This document shows, piece by piece, positions 25,353 to 34,947 of a stretch of DNA of 46,833 nt (position 1 is the stretch's first letter; each line of letters starts with the position of its first letter). The stretch is from an uncultured bacterium. GTDB lineage: Bacteria > Cyanobacteriota > Vampirovibrionia > Obscuribacterales > Obscuribacteraceae. Position numbers and translations under genes: made by a program. The notes below the pieces were generated by a model. The model was not told where the DNA came from. It saw nothing but the letters and a program-made list of their open reading frames with translations, and ran no database searches. The stretch lies in NCBI GenBank assembly GCA_903835185.1, contig CAILLX010000241.1, positions 1 to 46,833 of the forward strand, written 5' to 3'.

Positions 25353-26579
25353 TCAAGCATTCGCCCGGTCGTCAAGCAGCAGCTCGAGTCGGCAACGGTT
25401 GACGAGGAGCACCATGGATACTGACAGTCCAGCCAGATACCAGAAAATCGGGTTACACGCACCACCGGACAGTAGATAATCGTAGTGAACCCACTTATAA
25501 ACCGGCAGCAACAATATGGTGGCAGTCAGTATCACTGCAAGCTTAACCGGTTCAGGCAGTCTGGCACAGAGCCCAAGTTTCAAGCATGCCACCACAGACG
25601 GTATTAACAAGAGAAGATCATAATCATGACAGTACAGCGCCGAGACAACCCCAATTGGAACAGCTGCAGCAACTCCAACTTCAAGCCACTGTCTGTGCCG
25701 CTTAAAACTTCTTCCAAGCAGCCAGTTCACCACTAAAACTGCAGCACTGACCACACTGCTCAACGCTATGACCGCCAGCTTCTGCTCAGGGAAGAATCTC
25801 AAAAGCTGTCCGCGCAAAGTGGGACTGAGCTCCGGCTGCATTCCTTGCGTATTCCCAAACGCTGACAACATCAGATGGAGATAGTTGCGATAGCCATCCG
25901 GTCCAATCACACAAAACGATACCACAGCCAGAAGACAGGCAATAACAAGCATGCAAGCAACAGGCTTCCAGCGCCGACCGCCAAGAAGATAAGCCACAAA
26001 CGGCAGCATTTCTTGCGGCTTCAACAAAAAAAAGCTCATAGCCAGACCCGCCAGCAATGATCTCTTTGCTTTAAGAGCCCAGAGAGTCAAGCAGAAAGAG
26101 AGCAACAGCAGCGACGAAAGCTGCCCGATACGGATAGCCTCATAAAGCGGACCTGACACAACCGCAACCGCCCAGACAGCCAGTATCTCTGTCCAGCTCA
26201 ACTGAAACAAAGGCTTGAGAAGAAAAAGGCTGGCTGCAAACGCTGCTATAAGAGCCGAGACCCAGACAGCCGGGACTGCCTGTCTGGAGAAGCAGGCTAG
26301 CGGCAGCAGCCATGGCAACGCTGGTGGCGGCACATAAAGACGGACTACCCGAGAGCCGATCGCCGGGAACAACACTTTCTCTTCAGCACCTATGGCATCA
26401 AAATTGTAAATGCCGTCCCCATGCCTTTCAACTGCCATTCTGGCTGATGCGTAGTAATTAGGCAGGTCGCTTATCTTGGCAAAAGATGAAAAGGAAGCAG
26501 TTATCATGACAGCTGGAATAATCGGCGCCATGAACGCAAGAACCAAAGTTATCCAGAATTTTTTCTCTCTTACCAACAC
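25353..26579 (-). CDS. GT87/DUF2029-like polytopic membrane protein B
   Basis: This 408-residue protein has about ten to eleven membrane helices. After the first helix comes KISDLPNYYASARMAV, the conserved first-loop region with the acidic residue, and later FFLLKPQEMLPFVAYLL, the family KPQ phrase. It would transfer sugars from polyprenyl-phosphate donors, with target unknown. The start is a GTG at 26577-26579. It is on the same strand as protein A but separated by the MITE-like element. The fragment at 150-401 is most like this copy. Confidence 0.8.
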   Translation of the reverse strand: MLVREKKFWITLVLAFMAPIIPAVMITASFSSFAKISDLPNYYASARMAVERHGDGIYNFDAIGAEEKVLFPAIGSRVVRLYVPPPALPWLLPLACFSRQAVPAVWVSALIAAFAASLFLLKPLFQLSWTEILAVWAVAVVSGPLYEAIRIGQLSSLLLLSFCLTLWALKAKRSLLAGLAMSFFLLKPQEMLPFVAYLLGGRRWKPVACMLVIACLLAVVSFCVIGPDGYRNYLHLMLSAFGNTQGMQPELSPTLRGQLLRFFPEQKLAVIALSSVVSAAVLVVNWLLGRSFKRHRQWLEVGVAAAVPIGVVSALYCHDYDLLLLIPSVVACLKLGLCARLPEPVKLAVILTATILLLPVYKWVHYDYLLSGGACNPIFWYLAGLSVSMVLLVNRCRLELLLDDRANA

Positions 26580-26645
26580 CAGTAACCATCGCCTAAACGC
26601 AAGAAGAGTTGAGTATATTACTAAAAAGACGCCAGCGACACTAAC

Positions 26646-27800
26646 TTAACTTGCAGCAATCAGCTCCAGGGCACGGCACAGTTCATCCACTTCTTCTTCA
26701 GTGTTAAACTGACTGAAGCTTACACGCACAAGCCCGGAGTCCAGGGTTCCTAAAGCTTTGTGCGCTTGAGAAGCACAATGGAGACCAGCTCGCACTGCTA
26801 TGCCAAACTGGCGATCAAGTCGGTCAGCCACCTTGTCAGGAGTCGCGCCAGCCAGCCGAAAGGCAACCGTTCCGGTGCGCAGGTCGCTATCTCCGACAGG
26901 ACCAAACACCTGAGCGTAAGCAGAGATGCTGTGGATAAAACGGAGAGCCAGATTGCGCTCATACTCCGCGATCTTTTCTGCACCGGTCGCCTCCACCCAT
27001 GCAACACCAGCGCCCAGCCCGGCAATAGCCGGACCGGCAAGTGTACCGCTTTCAAGATGGTCAGGATAGCTGCGCGGCATCTCCAACTGTTCAGATAGAG
27101 AGCCGGTGCCACCGGCAATTAAAGGCTCCAGTTCTACTTCCGGAGCAACATAGAGCAGCCCTACACCAGGCGGACCGAAAAGACCTTTATGCCCTGAAGC
27201 GCACCAGATGCTCACACCAATCTCAGACAGGCGCGGATTGAATAGCCCTGCCGACTGGGCTGCATCTACCATAAGCAGCACTCTGGCACCCTGGCAAATT
27301 TCAGCTATAGTGAGCAGATCTAACAGGCTTCCAGTCACATTGCTTGCTTCAGCAACAACACACAGCCGCGGACGGCTCTGCCTGAAAGTCTCAGCCAACT
27401 GGCAAGGATCAATGACCTTAGCGCCGGCATAAGGCATAGTAACTATCTTGATCTCTTCTTTAGCTTCCAACTGCTTGAGTGGACGCATAACTGAGTTGTG
27501 CTCGAGCGGCGAAACTACAACTACATCCCCTTTGCGCCAGTGCAGCCCTTTAAGAGCCATATTAAGAGCAAGAGTACAACCGCCTGTAAAAACCAGACGT
27601 GAAGCATCCTTGACACCAAGAAATCGAGCTATTGCCTCCCTGATAGAAAACAATAACCTGGCAGGCGCAAGAGCTAACTGATACGCGCCTCGCCCCGGAT
27701 TGGCAGCACTGCGCAAATAGCTGTCCTGAGCCTCATATACCGACTCCGGCTTAGGATAAGTGGTAGCGGCATTATCAAAATAAATTATTTTTGCGTTCAT
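26646..27800 (-). CDS. Cysteine desulfurase-like aminotransferase class V (EF2568 type)
   Basis: This 384-residue PLP enzyme starts MNAKIIYFDNAATTYPKPE. The Schiff-base lysine is Lys205 in SGHKGLFGPPG, Asp179 in VDAAQ holds the PLP ring, and Cys342 in AGLHCASQAHKALGT is the likely persulfide cysteine. The GLHC..AHK pattern is characteristic of the EF2568 subfamily, which in other bacteria sits among genes for selenium-dependent molybdenum hydroxylases. The frame extends to 27926, but homology begins at the ATG at 27798-27800. The gene is divergent from the transglycosylase. A DUF3343 gene, its usual partner, lies 3.4 kb downstream. Confidence 0.92.
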   Translation of the reverse strand: MNAKIIYFDNAATTYPKPESVYEAQDSYLRSAANPGRGAYQLALAPARLLFSIREAIARFLGVKDASRLVFTGGCTLALNMALKGLHWRKGDVVVVSPLEHNSVMRPLKQLEAKEEIKIVTMPYAGAKVIDPCQLAETFRQSRPRLCVVAEASNVTGSLLDLLTIAEICQGARVLLMVDAAQSAGLFNPRLSEIGVSIWCASGHKGLFGPPGVGLLYVAPEVELEPLIAGGTGSLSEQLEMPRSYPDHLESGTLAGPAIAGLGAGVAWVEATGAEKIAEYERNLALRFIHSISAYAQVFGPVGDSDLRTGTVAFRLAGATPDKVADRLDRQFGIAVRAGLHCASQAHKALGTLDSGLVRVSFSQFNTEEEVDELCRALELIAAS

Positions 27801-27840
27801 CTGTTCTGACTTTGCACTATCGTACCGGAGCGGTTGAGCT

Positions 27841-30174
27841 ATGCTAGCATCTTCGCTATCTCCCTGCAGGTCGCTCACCGTGCCCAAGCACTTCAATCGG
27901 CAACGCAGCACAGCCTGGCTAAGCAATCATACGCCGCACAGTCCAGCGGCGGCAGCAGACAAGCCGCAGGTTGCTCATTTAAGCAGGATTCACTCCAGTT
28001 ATTTAGGCACAATAGCCAGCAGCCTTATAGTTGCCTGCTTCTTTTCCAGCTGCGCCAGCAACGATCTCTCTGCAGATACCAGAGCTGCTCAACCGGCAGG
28101 AACAGCCACATCTGTACTACCTTTTACAGAGATCCTAGCAAATCTGGACAGAAGTAAAGTTGATGTTCTGATAGATGAGCTGCACGTACTGCGCGCGACC
28201 GCTGCTACACGTACCAGAAATGAAGCTGCCTATGTTCTGGGGCGCATCTTACAAAAGAAAGGTGATCATGGCAGCATCAAAGAGGCTTTACAGCTGTTTT
28301 CCGATGCAAGTAACATTCCTTGCCTCTCCGAGCGCTGCCAGTGGCATCGGGCAGAGTGCGCCACAGCGCTTGGCGAGGAGAAGGTGGTACGGCGGGCTCT
28401 TCAGGCAATCGAGGGAAAGACTGCAGATATAGAACAGCGAGCAGCTGCTGATTACGGTCTGGCACAATCTTACTTGCGTGCTAGAGAAAAAGAGCGCGCT
28501 AGAGAAGCTTTCGCCTTCGTGCGCACCAGCTTCCCAAGAAGTAACTATGCACTTGGTGCCACCTATTACCTTGCAGAGCTAGCTATAGATGATCCGCACC
28601 AGGTAGGATTTGCACTGACAGCTTTTCGTTCTTACTTAACACACAGCCCCGGAGGTCACTTTGCCCGCAACATTCTAATGCGTCTGTCCAGCCTGAAGAG
28701 TTTCACTCCGACAAAGGCTGACCGAGCCTTATTTGCCCAAGTGCATTTCGCCCAGGGGGAGTGGCAAGAAGCTCTAAATGATTGGGCAGTCTCCGGACAA
28801 GCCCAGCGCTTCTGGTGGCAACGTAGCGTCTGCCTACTGCGCCTTGGACAGACCAGTGAAGCAAAAGAAGCTCTCATTGCCGGTCTTGCAACCCATCCTT
28901 TGGATAGCTCAGTACCGGAGGCAGCTCGCACCCTCTGCCAACTTGTAGATCGTTCAGAAGCTTTGAATATCTGGAAAAAGCTGCTTGCCACAAGCAGTAA
29001 ATACGGCGATTTTGCTCTCTGGAACCTGTCCTTGCGCTCAGATCCGCCGCAGTCTCTCCAGTACCTGACAGAGCTAACTCAGAAGTACCCGCACTCTAAT
29101 TTTGCTCCCGAGTCACACTGGTGGATCTTCTGGGATCTTTACCAGCATGACAAATTACGTCAAGCTTTAGCTAAAGCAACTGCAGCCCAGAAGAGCTATC
29201 CACAGTCCCAGACAGCAGTTCGCTTCGCTTTCTGGTCGGCAGTGCTGCACGAAAGCCTCGGCGAGAAAGATGCTTCCCGATCAATCTATAGACAGCTCTC
29301 TGACCACTGGGGGTCGAGTTACTACGTCTGGCGTGCCCGGGCGCGTTTGGAAAGCCTTACTGGCGGCACGGATAAAGGCTGGTTGACCGCCGCCGGTACT
29401 TGGCACCCTGAGGAAAGCTGGAGCTGGCCTCACCAGAATGAGCTTCTGACTCAAGGGCAGTTGGAGCGAAGCACAAGCAGCACGATAGCGACTTTAATCA
29501 GGTTGCATCAGTGGGAAGAATCAATTGAATTGCTGCCGCCTGCCGCCAGCTCGACAATCAGATCTTTTCTTTATGCCATGGTCAATCTGCCTGTAGACGC
29601 TATCAACACTGCCTCTGCAGGACTTACCGGGAGCGCTTGTGCAACAGCTTCCTGGCAGCTGGCTTACCCATTGCTTTATGGGCAGACAATAGGTATGTAC
29701 TCTAGAGAAGAGAAGATTGATCCGTTGCTGGTACAAGCTCTAGTCAGAGAAGAGTCACGCTACAATCCGTTAGCAATGAGCTCCTCTGGAGCAGTCGGCT
29801 TGATGCAACTGCTACCCGGCACTGCAAGTGGTATAGCAAAGAAAATGGAAGTCGACTTATCAGAGCCGTCTGCTCTCAACAAGCCGGAGAATAATCTCAA
29901 GCTGGGCATCGCCTACCTGGCTCGCACCAGGCAACGGCATGAATCTGTCGGCGGAAGCCATGCTGCCTGCCTGCTAGCTGTGGCAAGCTACAACGCCGGG
30001 CCTGCTGCAGTCGGCTCATGGGTATCTCACCTGTCGGGACGGCGCCCTTGCGACTGGGACATATTTGTTGAAAACATTCCGCTTACAGAAACTCGAGACT
30101 ATGTGCGTAAAGTATTTGCCAGTTACTGGAATTATCGGGCTGTTTACAGGATGGCAGAGCATACTACCAGTTAG
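27841..30174 (+). CDS. Soluble lytic murein transglycosylase-like protein with TPR region
   Basis: This 777-residue protein has a hydrophobic segment with a possible lipobox (LIVACFFSSC near residue 70), then a long helical superhelix of TPR-like units (about 100-600), then an SLT domain at 625-770. The SLT motifs are REESRYNP with catalytic Glu638, GAVGLMQLLPGTA, NLKLGIAYL and AVASYNAGP. It would cleave peptidoglycan strands to 1,6-anhydro products in the periplasm. The N-terminal 45 residues before the membrane signal are unusual, so a later non-ATG start is possible. It is divergent from the cysteine desulfurase with 40 bases between them. Confidence 0.92.
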   Translation: MLASSLSPCRSLTVPKHFNRQRSTAWLSNHTPHSPAAAADKPQVAHLSRIHSSYLGTIASSLIVACFFSSCASNDLSADTRAAQPAGTATSVLPFTEILANLDRSKVDVLIDELHVLRATAATRTRNEAAYVLGRILQKKGDHGSIKEALQLFSDASNIPCLSERCQWHRAECATALGEEKVVRRALQAIEGKTADIEQRAAADYGLAQSYLRAREKERAREAFAFVRTSFPRSNYALGATYYLAELAIDDPHQVGFALTAFRSYLTHSPGGHFARNILMRLSSLKSFTPTKADRALFAQVHFAQGEWQEALNDWAVSGQAQRFWWQRSVCLLRLGQTSEAKEALIAGLATHPLDSSVPEAARTLCQLVDRSEALNIWKKLLATSSKYGDFALWNLSLRSDPPQSLQYLTELTQKYPHSNFAPESHWWIFWDLYQHDKLRQALAKATAAQKSYPQSQTAVRFAFWSAVLHESLGEKDASRSIYRQLSDHWGSSYYVWRARARLESLTGGTDKGWLTAAGTWHPEESWSWPHQNELLTQGQLERSTSSTIATLIRLHQWEESIELLPPAASSTIRSFLYAMVNLPVDAINTASAGLTGSACATASWQLAYPLLYGQTIGMYSREEKIDPLLVQALVREESRYNPLAMSSSGAVGLMQLLPGTASGIAKKMEVDLSEPSALNKPENNLKLGIAYLARTRQRHESVGGSHAACLLAVASYNAGPAAVGSWVSHLSGRRPCDWDIFVENIPLTETRDYVRKVFASYWNYRAVYRMAEHTTS

Positions 30175-30400
30175 CGCTGTGGCAGGCAGCTAATCAGACT
30201 GCACTGTTGAGACTAAAATAGCGCCGCTCCACAAGGTTTTTGCATACATGCAATGTAGATGCAGTTATGGTTGCAACATTTCTTAGTCAACGCAGTGAAA
30301 CCACTTGTTTGTCTAAAGGATCGCCGTAATCGGCTCCCTGCGCGGTATTTGTTTGCGTATCCGGATGAGATAATCGACGCGTATTCCCGGGAGAGGTGTC

Positions 30401-30709
30401 ATGGACTATCCAGACAAAGTCTTAACTTGCCAGAGCTGCAGCTGCCAGTTCATATTCTCGTCAGACGAGCAGGAGTTTTTTCACCGTAAGGAACTCACCA
30501 ATGAGCCTAAACGCTGCCCGAACTGCCGAGTTCTCGCTCGGGCAACCAGACTAGGGAAAGCTCCTGATTCAACTGCTGAGGTACCTTGTGCTGGCTGCGG
30601 ACAGACAGCACGTGTTCCGTTCCGTCCAAAGGGCGACAGACCTGTTTACTGCAACACCTGTTTCAAGGCTCAAAAGCAAGAGAACAACCGCCAGGTCATA
30701 GCTGTGTAA
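30401..30709 (+). CDS. Zinc-ribbon protein (zf-trcl / CxxC-x17-CxxC type), copy 2
   Basis: This 102-residue protein is a paralog of the one at 8039. It has four CxxC pairs: CQSC, CPNC, CAGC and CNTC. The phrases SSDEQEFFHRKELTNEPKRC and VPFRPKGDRPVYC are shared almost residue for residue. The start at 30401 is well supported by GGGAGAGG upstream. Copy 2 lacks the N-terminal extension possible in copy 1, which helps to set that start. Function is not established for the family. Confidence 0.88.
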   Translation: MDYPDKVLTCQSCSCQFIFSSDEQEFFHRKELTNEPKRCPNCRVLARATRLGKAPDSTAEVPCAGCGQTARVPFRPKGDRPVYCNTCFKAQKQENNRQVIAV

Positions 30710-30790
30710 TTGATCTGCTTTAAACTGGCAACACAGACATGCATGCTGAGCTATCTCGCCGCAGTAAATTATTTGCTCACAAAAACTTTC

Positions 30791-31027
30791 TCAGACCTCG
30801 CCTAAGGCTGGTTCATCCCTGCCTGCTTCTTTAGCACCCTTGGCATGAGGAACAAGTCCAAGCACCTGCCACAAACTGCTTTTCTGAAGCGACTGTCCAG
30901 ACACAAGTTCAGCACTGTTAATTGCTTTAGGCGGGTTGGTAGAAGGTATCTTGTATCCACAAGTAGCACACAGGTGGCGGGTCACCTGTACCTTGAACTG
31001 ACATCGTGGGCATAGTAGATACTGCAT
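30791..31027 (-). CDS. Small zinc-ribbon protein
   Basis: This 78-residue protein starts MQYLLCPRCQFKVQVTRHLC, with CPRC and CATC pairs (Cys6, Cys9, Cys20, Cys23) forming one zinc ribbon. The rest is polar and probably disordered. CCGGAG lies just before the ATG. It is convergent with the larger zinc-ribbon gene and divergent from the DUF3343 gene. Function is unknown; it may be an adaptor. Confidence 0.65.
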   Translation of the reverse strand: MQYLLCPRCQFKVQVTRHLCATCGYKIPSTNPPKAINSAELVSGQSLQKSSLWQVLGLVPHAKGAKEAGRDEPALGEV

Positions 31028-31171
31028 AGCACTCCGGAGTATAACACGAGCCTTACAGTTGTCTCGCGAGGTGTCAAGAGCTGCACCTCCTGTATCCTAT
31101 CTTTGCATATCAATGTTGGAAATGGGTTAACCGCACGAAAAAGGACAAAAATCCGCCAGGAGCGGTCGCAG

Positions 31172-31399
31172 ATGACCAGGTTGCTTCTCACTTTTGACAC
31201 TCTATTTAAGGTGCTGACCGCCGATCAAACTCTCAGCGGGAAGATCGCTACACGGACAACTCCAACCCCACCAGGATTATCCGCCTCTATCTGCAGCATC
31301 TCTCTGGAACTAATTGATCCACGAGACGAAGAGCTTGCCATAAAGACCCTCGCAGCAGCCTCGCTTAAACCTGACGGAGTTCACCTTTTAGTCGACTGA
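31172..31399 (+). CDS. DUF3343-like putative Se/S carrier protein
   Basis: This 75-residue protein begins MTRLLLTFDTLFKVLTADQT, then has TRTTPTPPGLSASICSISLEL. The pattern of a short ferredoxin-like fold, a P-x-P turn and a conserved cysteine (Cys41) matches DUF3343 (PF11823), a predicted selenium or sulfur carrier. In other bacteria DUF3343 genes lie next to EF2568-type cysteine desulfurases, and one is present at 26646-27800. The ATG at 31172 is chosen over 31103 because AGGAG lies about nine bases upstream. Similarity is judged by eye on a short protein. Confidence 0.6.
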   Translation: MTRLLLTFDTLFKVLTADQTLSGKIATRTTPTPPGLSASICSISLELIDPRDEELAIKTLAAASLKPDGVHLLVD

Positions 31400-31444
31400 T
31401 CTCTGCCAGTTTATTGAGCACTCTGTGGCTGAAGCAAACAGCCT

Positions 31445-33010
31445 CTAGCTCTTTGATTCGTGATAATCCTGCTCAGTATTGACAGTCCAGATAGCTTCTT
31501 TTGACATGACACCAGCGGCAATATTGTCCACAGCCTGCATGGCCGTCAGCATTGAATGATCTTGATTGTTGTATCTGTGCATACCGTTGCGTCCAAGGAG
31601 AAAGAGGTTCTCAAATCGATCCAGATAAGCGCGCAGCTCGCCAAATTGCGGATATGTTCCGAAATAGCATGGGTAGGCCTTAGGTATGCGCATGACACAA
31701 CCGTCCAGAACAGCCTCCTTGCTGGCAAAACCTATCTTGCCAAGCTCATCGACTGCCAGAGCGATTATCTTCTCGTCTGACCAACTCCAGATCTCATCAC
31801 TGATACTACAAAAGTACTCCAGCCCCAACCAGATCTTCTTGGGGTCTGCCACCATGTATGGGCTCCAGTTGTTAAAAAACTGTACCCGCCCAAGCTTCAA
31901 ACCAGGCTCCTGTATATAGACCCAGTTGTCTTGCGGGCAACCCTCTGCGCCTGAAGGAATGGTTAACTCACTTACAAGCAGACCAACTGTAATGAAATCT
32001 CGATAGACCAAACCTTCACTAATCTGCCGCACCGACTCAGGCACCTGGGCATCCAATGCTCGCACCAGTTCAACAATCGGCATAGTAGAAAATAGATAGT
32101 CAGCCGCTACCTGAGTCAATGCACCTGTCTTGAGGTTGCGAAGCTCAACTGCTGTTATGCGCTCTCCGGCAGTAAAGATTTTCTCGACAGTACAGTTGGA
32201 AGTAATCGTGCCACCGCCTGATTTCACCTTCTCAGCAACTTCATGCCACATCTGTCCAGGTCCGAACTTTGGATAAAGGAACTGCTCAATAAGCGATGTT
32301 TCAATATCTTTTTGAGCAACACCTACTGTCTTGGACAAAATCCTGCCTGCAGCATGAAGAACAGCCTTGTAGACAGAAAGACCTTTGACCCTTTGGGCGC
32401 CCCAGGCAGCGTCAATTTCGGTACAAGGAACACCCCAGACTTTTTCTGAATACTCCTTAAAGAAAGTCAAGTAGAGCTCCCGCCCGAAGCGATTAATAAG
32501 GAAGTCTTCCAGGCTTCGCTCAGGTTTGACCGGTGAGAGAATCGACTTAAGGTAACTCAGTCCAATTTTGATAGTACGCAGCGGGCCCAGCTTAAGCAGC
32601 GTCTCGAAGTCAAGAGTAATTGGATAATTGAAAAGCTGTCGGTCGAAATAGATGCGCGAACGCCTTCTTCTCAACAACATGACCCTGTCTTCCTTGTCCG
32701 GGTCAGGTCCGTCACAACACGCTTCAATCTGGCGATTGTCGTTCTGATAAGAGATTCTTACTGGTAATTGTGAATCTAGTGCCTGCAGCGGCAAGATCTT
32801 AAGCCACCAGTCCATGACACGATCTGACTTGGAGAAAAACCTGTGCCCTCCAATGTCCATCCGATTACCTTTATAAGAGATTGTGGTTGCCAGACCGCCC
32901 AGGCGATCGTTCTGCTCAATTACACAAGGCACAACATCAGTCCTGGACAGGAGCTCATAAGCAGCTGTCAACCCGGCCGGTCCTGCACCGATAACTATGG
33001 CCTGCTGCAT
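31445..33010 (-). CDS. NAD(P)/FAD-dependent oxidoreductase (amine-oxidase/UGM-like)
   Basis: This 521-residue flavoprotein begins with the FAD-binding motif [17 protein letters not shown], followed by the glutamate of the Rossmann fold in [10 protein letters not shown] and then [10 protein letters not shown]. The C-terminal part has [19 protein letters not shown], typical of the protoporphyrinogen-oxidase/UDP-galactopyranose-mutase-like group often found in polysaccharide and glycolipid gene sets. The exact substrate is unknown. The ATG at 33008-33010 has AGGA nine bases upstream; an ATG at 33031 adds seven residues and is less likely. A GT87-like gene lies upstream on the same strand. Confidence 0.9.
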   Translation of the reverse strand: MQQAIVIGAGPAGLTAAYELLSRTDVVPCVIEQNDRLGGLATTISYKGNRMDIGGHRFFSKSDRVMDWWLKILPLQALDSQLPVRISYQNDNRQIEACCDGPDPDKEDRVMLLRRRRSRIYFDRQLFNYPITLDFETLLKLGPLRTIKIGLSYLKSILSPVKPERSLEDFLINRFGRELYLTFFKEYSEKVWGVPCTEIDAAWGAQRVKGLSVYKAVLHAAGRILSKTVGVAQKDIETSLIEQFLYPKFGPGQMWHEVAEKVKSGGGTITSNCTVEKIFTAGERITAVELRNLKTGALTQVAADYLFSTMPIVELVRALDAQVPESVRQISEGLVYRDFITVGLLVSELTIPSGAEGCPQDNWVYIQEPGLKLGRVQFFNNWSPYMVADPKKIWLGLEYFCSISDEIWSWSDEKIIALAVDELGKIGFASKEAVLDGCVMRIPKAYPCYFGTYPQFGELRAYLDRFENLFLLGRNGMHRYNNQDHSMLTAMQAVDNIAAGVMSKEAIWTVNTEQDYHESKS

Positions 33011-33031
33011 TGGCAACGTTCCTGACCTCAT

Positions 33032-33344
33032 GAAAACACGTCTGCCCTGGTTGAGCTTCAGTTAGCTCCAGGAGCAGATGACTCAATCTGTAAGCAAGCC
33101 TGAGCAACAACAATCAAAGCCAGTTTAGCACCATGAAAATTCACTTCTCAATCCCCTGTTGAATTAACTAGACGTTGCTACACCAGAATGGATAGCTCTA
33201 AGCTATATTTGTTCTTCAATGGAGGTGGCGCTTCTGTCAACCGGCGCAGAACCGAGCAAAGTTCAGTCCCTTTTTCTACATTTTCGCCAAATGTTGACCG
33301 ATTGAACAACATTTCCCGGAAATCATAGTTTTTGGCAATGATCG
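33032..33344. other. Non-coding gap
   Basis: I see no gene, repeat or clear terminator in this AT-rich gap between the oxidoreductase and the GT87-like gene. Confidence 0.4.
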
Positions 33345-34658
33345 TCAATGTGACCGAACCGGCTCATCGACAGTCTTGTCCTGAACACTGGAAGACCACA
33401 GGTGAACAGCCAGCAGCAACAACAACAAGTTGCTGCAAAACTCAATGAGCGCCATTACCTTTACATCTCCACCACCGTACTGAACCAACATACTTGTTAC
33501 CGGGTAAGTGATTAACATGTACCGCCATACAACGAACGATTTGCCTGCCGTCCATTTACCAGGCGAGTTCCAATTCTGTCTCGACCGCATGAAAGAAAGG
33601 CTCAATGAATCAAGAGTCAACGCAGCTGCCAAGACAAGAAACAGCAAATCATATCTGAAAATGTGAGGACTGAAAACAGTGACGCTTATGAGCGTTATGG
33701 CGAAAGCCCAGCGAGGGTCCCTTCCTCCTTTGTCTGTGCGCCACCAGATCCATGATGTGAACAACACCGCTAAAATTGCGCAAACGTAGCCAGTTTTGAT
33801 TCCAGCTGCTGCTCCAAAAAAGCTACATGTCAGTCCGCGCACCGACGGCATGCCCGCATCACTGGTAGCAAATCCAGCCACACTGTTCATTCGGCTTATC
33901 ATCGGCACGTAAGAGACGACGTTTTGGAATCCAACTGTGAGTATGCAAGCAAAGAGAAGTAAGCAGCCGGCAAATAATCCCCACAATAGAAGTTGCCATT
34001 TGCGTGTAACAAGAGCTGGTATGGCAAAGAAGATCGGGTACTGCGGTTTGATAGTCAAAAGCGCGAGCACAACACCGGCAAGCCGCTCGGTTTTTCTCAA
34101 CCAGAGCACCATAAAAGCAGCATACAACCCCATGACCAGCCATGTTGGTTGCCCTAGCGCGAGCACAAAGCGACCAGGGAAGCTGGCTGTCGCCCCAACT
34201 GCCAACGCCAGGGTTTGCGCCACATTCAGGGTTTTTGCCGTCCGGGTCAACCAGATCAGCCCAGCAACACCAAGCAACCAACAAACCGCTGTATACAAAC
34301 GAAGGGCCCAGATTGGTTTAAGAAGCGACGCGGGCACATAAAGCATGAAAAAGTGTGGCGGATGTTCCGCAAATCCATCGGGGAATGTCGGGTACCCGTC
34401 CACGATACGAATTGGTGGAAGGACTGATGGCTTAACAAACTCTGTCAACCGCGCCCGCTGAAAACAGGGATCATAAAGCCGTTGCCTGTCCTTTGAGGCT
34501 ATTATTCGACCCGCTGAGTAGAATTTGCCAAAACTTATCCAGTGCCTGTCAAAGAAAGATGGCTCGCTGCTCAATTTGAACCAGGCCAAGCATACAAATA
34601 TGCACAATATCAGAAGTAAGCCCAGGTACGATCTGTCGATGAATTTAGCAGTAGACAT
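33345..34658 (-). CDS. GT87/DUF2029-like polytopic membrane protein C
   Basis: This 437-residue protein has about ten membrane helices. The first loop has FDRHWISFGKFYSAGRIIAS followed by RLYDP, and the middle has LLTIKPQYPIFFAIPAL, the same KPQ phrase as the other two copies. HIFRYDLLFLVLA near the end is also typical. It would be a polyprenyl-phosphate sugar transferase. The ATG at 34656-34658 is used; a GTG at 34676 adds six residues. Neither has a strong ribosome site. Confidence 0.8.
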   Translation of the reverse strand: MSTAKFIDRSYLGLLLILCIFVCLAWFKLSSEPSFFDRHWISFGKFYSAGRIIASKDRQRLYDPCFQRARLTEFVKPSVLPPIRIVDGYPTFPDGFAEHPPHFFMLYVPASLLKPIWALRLYTAVCWLLGVAGLIWLTRTAKTLNVAQTLALAVGATASFPGRFVLALGQPTWLVMGLYAAFMVLWLRKTERLAGVVLALLTIKPQYPIFFAIPALVTRKWQLLLWGLFAGCLLLFACILTVGFQNVVSYVPMISRMNSVAGFATSDAGMPSVRGLTCSFFGAAAGIKTGYVCAILAVLFTSWIWWRTDKGGRDPRWAFAITLISVTVFSPHIFRYDLLFLVLAAALTLDSLSLSFMRSRQNWNSPGKWTAGKSFVVWRYMLITYPVTSMLVQYGGGDVKVMALIEFCSNLLLLLLAVHLWSSSVQDKTVDEPVRSH

Positions 34659-34899
34659 GATCTTGGATTTTAACACGCTGGTATGGTGAACAAATTGTCA
34701 ATAGCTGGTGCAGCTTTGCAGTTTCACAAATGCATCCGGCAGAAAAACCGGGGACTGATTTGGTTTTCCCGCCGGGAGATTAAAATCATCGATGCCACCG
34801 TATATGGTGGCACTATAGACAAATTTTTTTCAAAACGCGCCCCGATCCTCCGCCGGACAGCCGTCGACAAGAAGATGGAAGGTCAGATTATGCAACATT

Positions 34900-34936
34900 G
34901 AGAAGGCGGATCTCTGCAAGAGCGATCCGCCTTCTC
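34900..34936. terminator. Strong hairpin, probable bidirectional terminator
   Basis: GAGAAGGCGGATC (34900-34912) and GATCCGCCTTCTC (34924-34936) form a perfect 13-bp stem with an 11-base loop. It lies 12 bases past the stop of the gene at 34948 on the minus strand. T-runs are weak. Confidence 0.5.
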
Positions 34937-34947
34937 CTGTCTGCATG

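Noticed and set aside
34683-34901. 72-codon plus-strand frame between two minus-strand genes
   Set aside because: No ribosome site, no family and ends at the hairpin.
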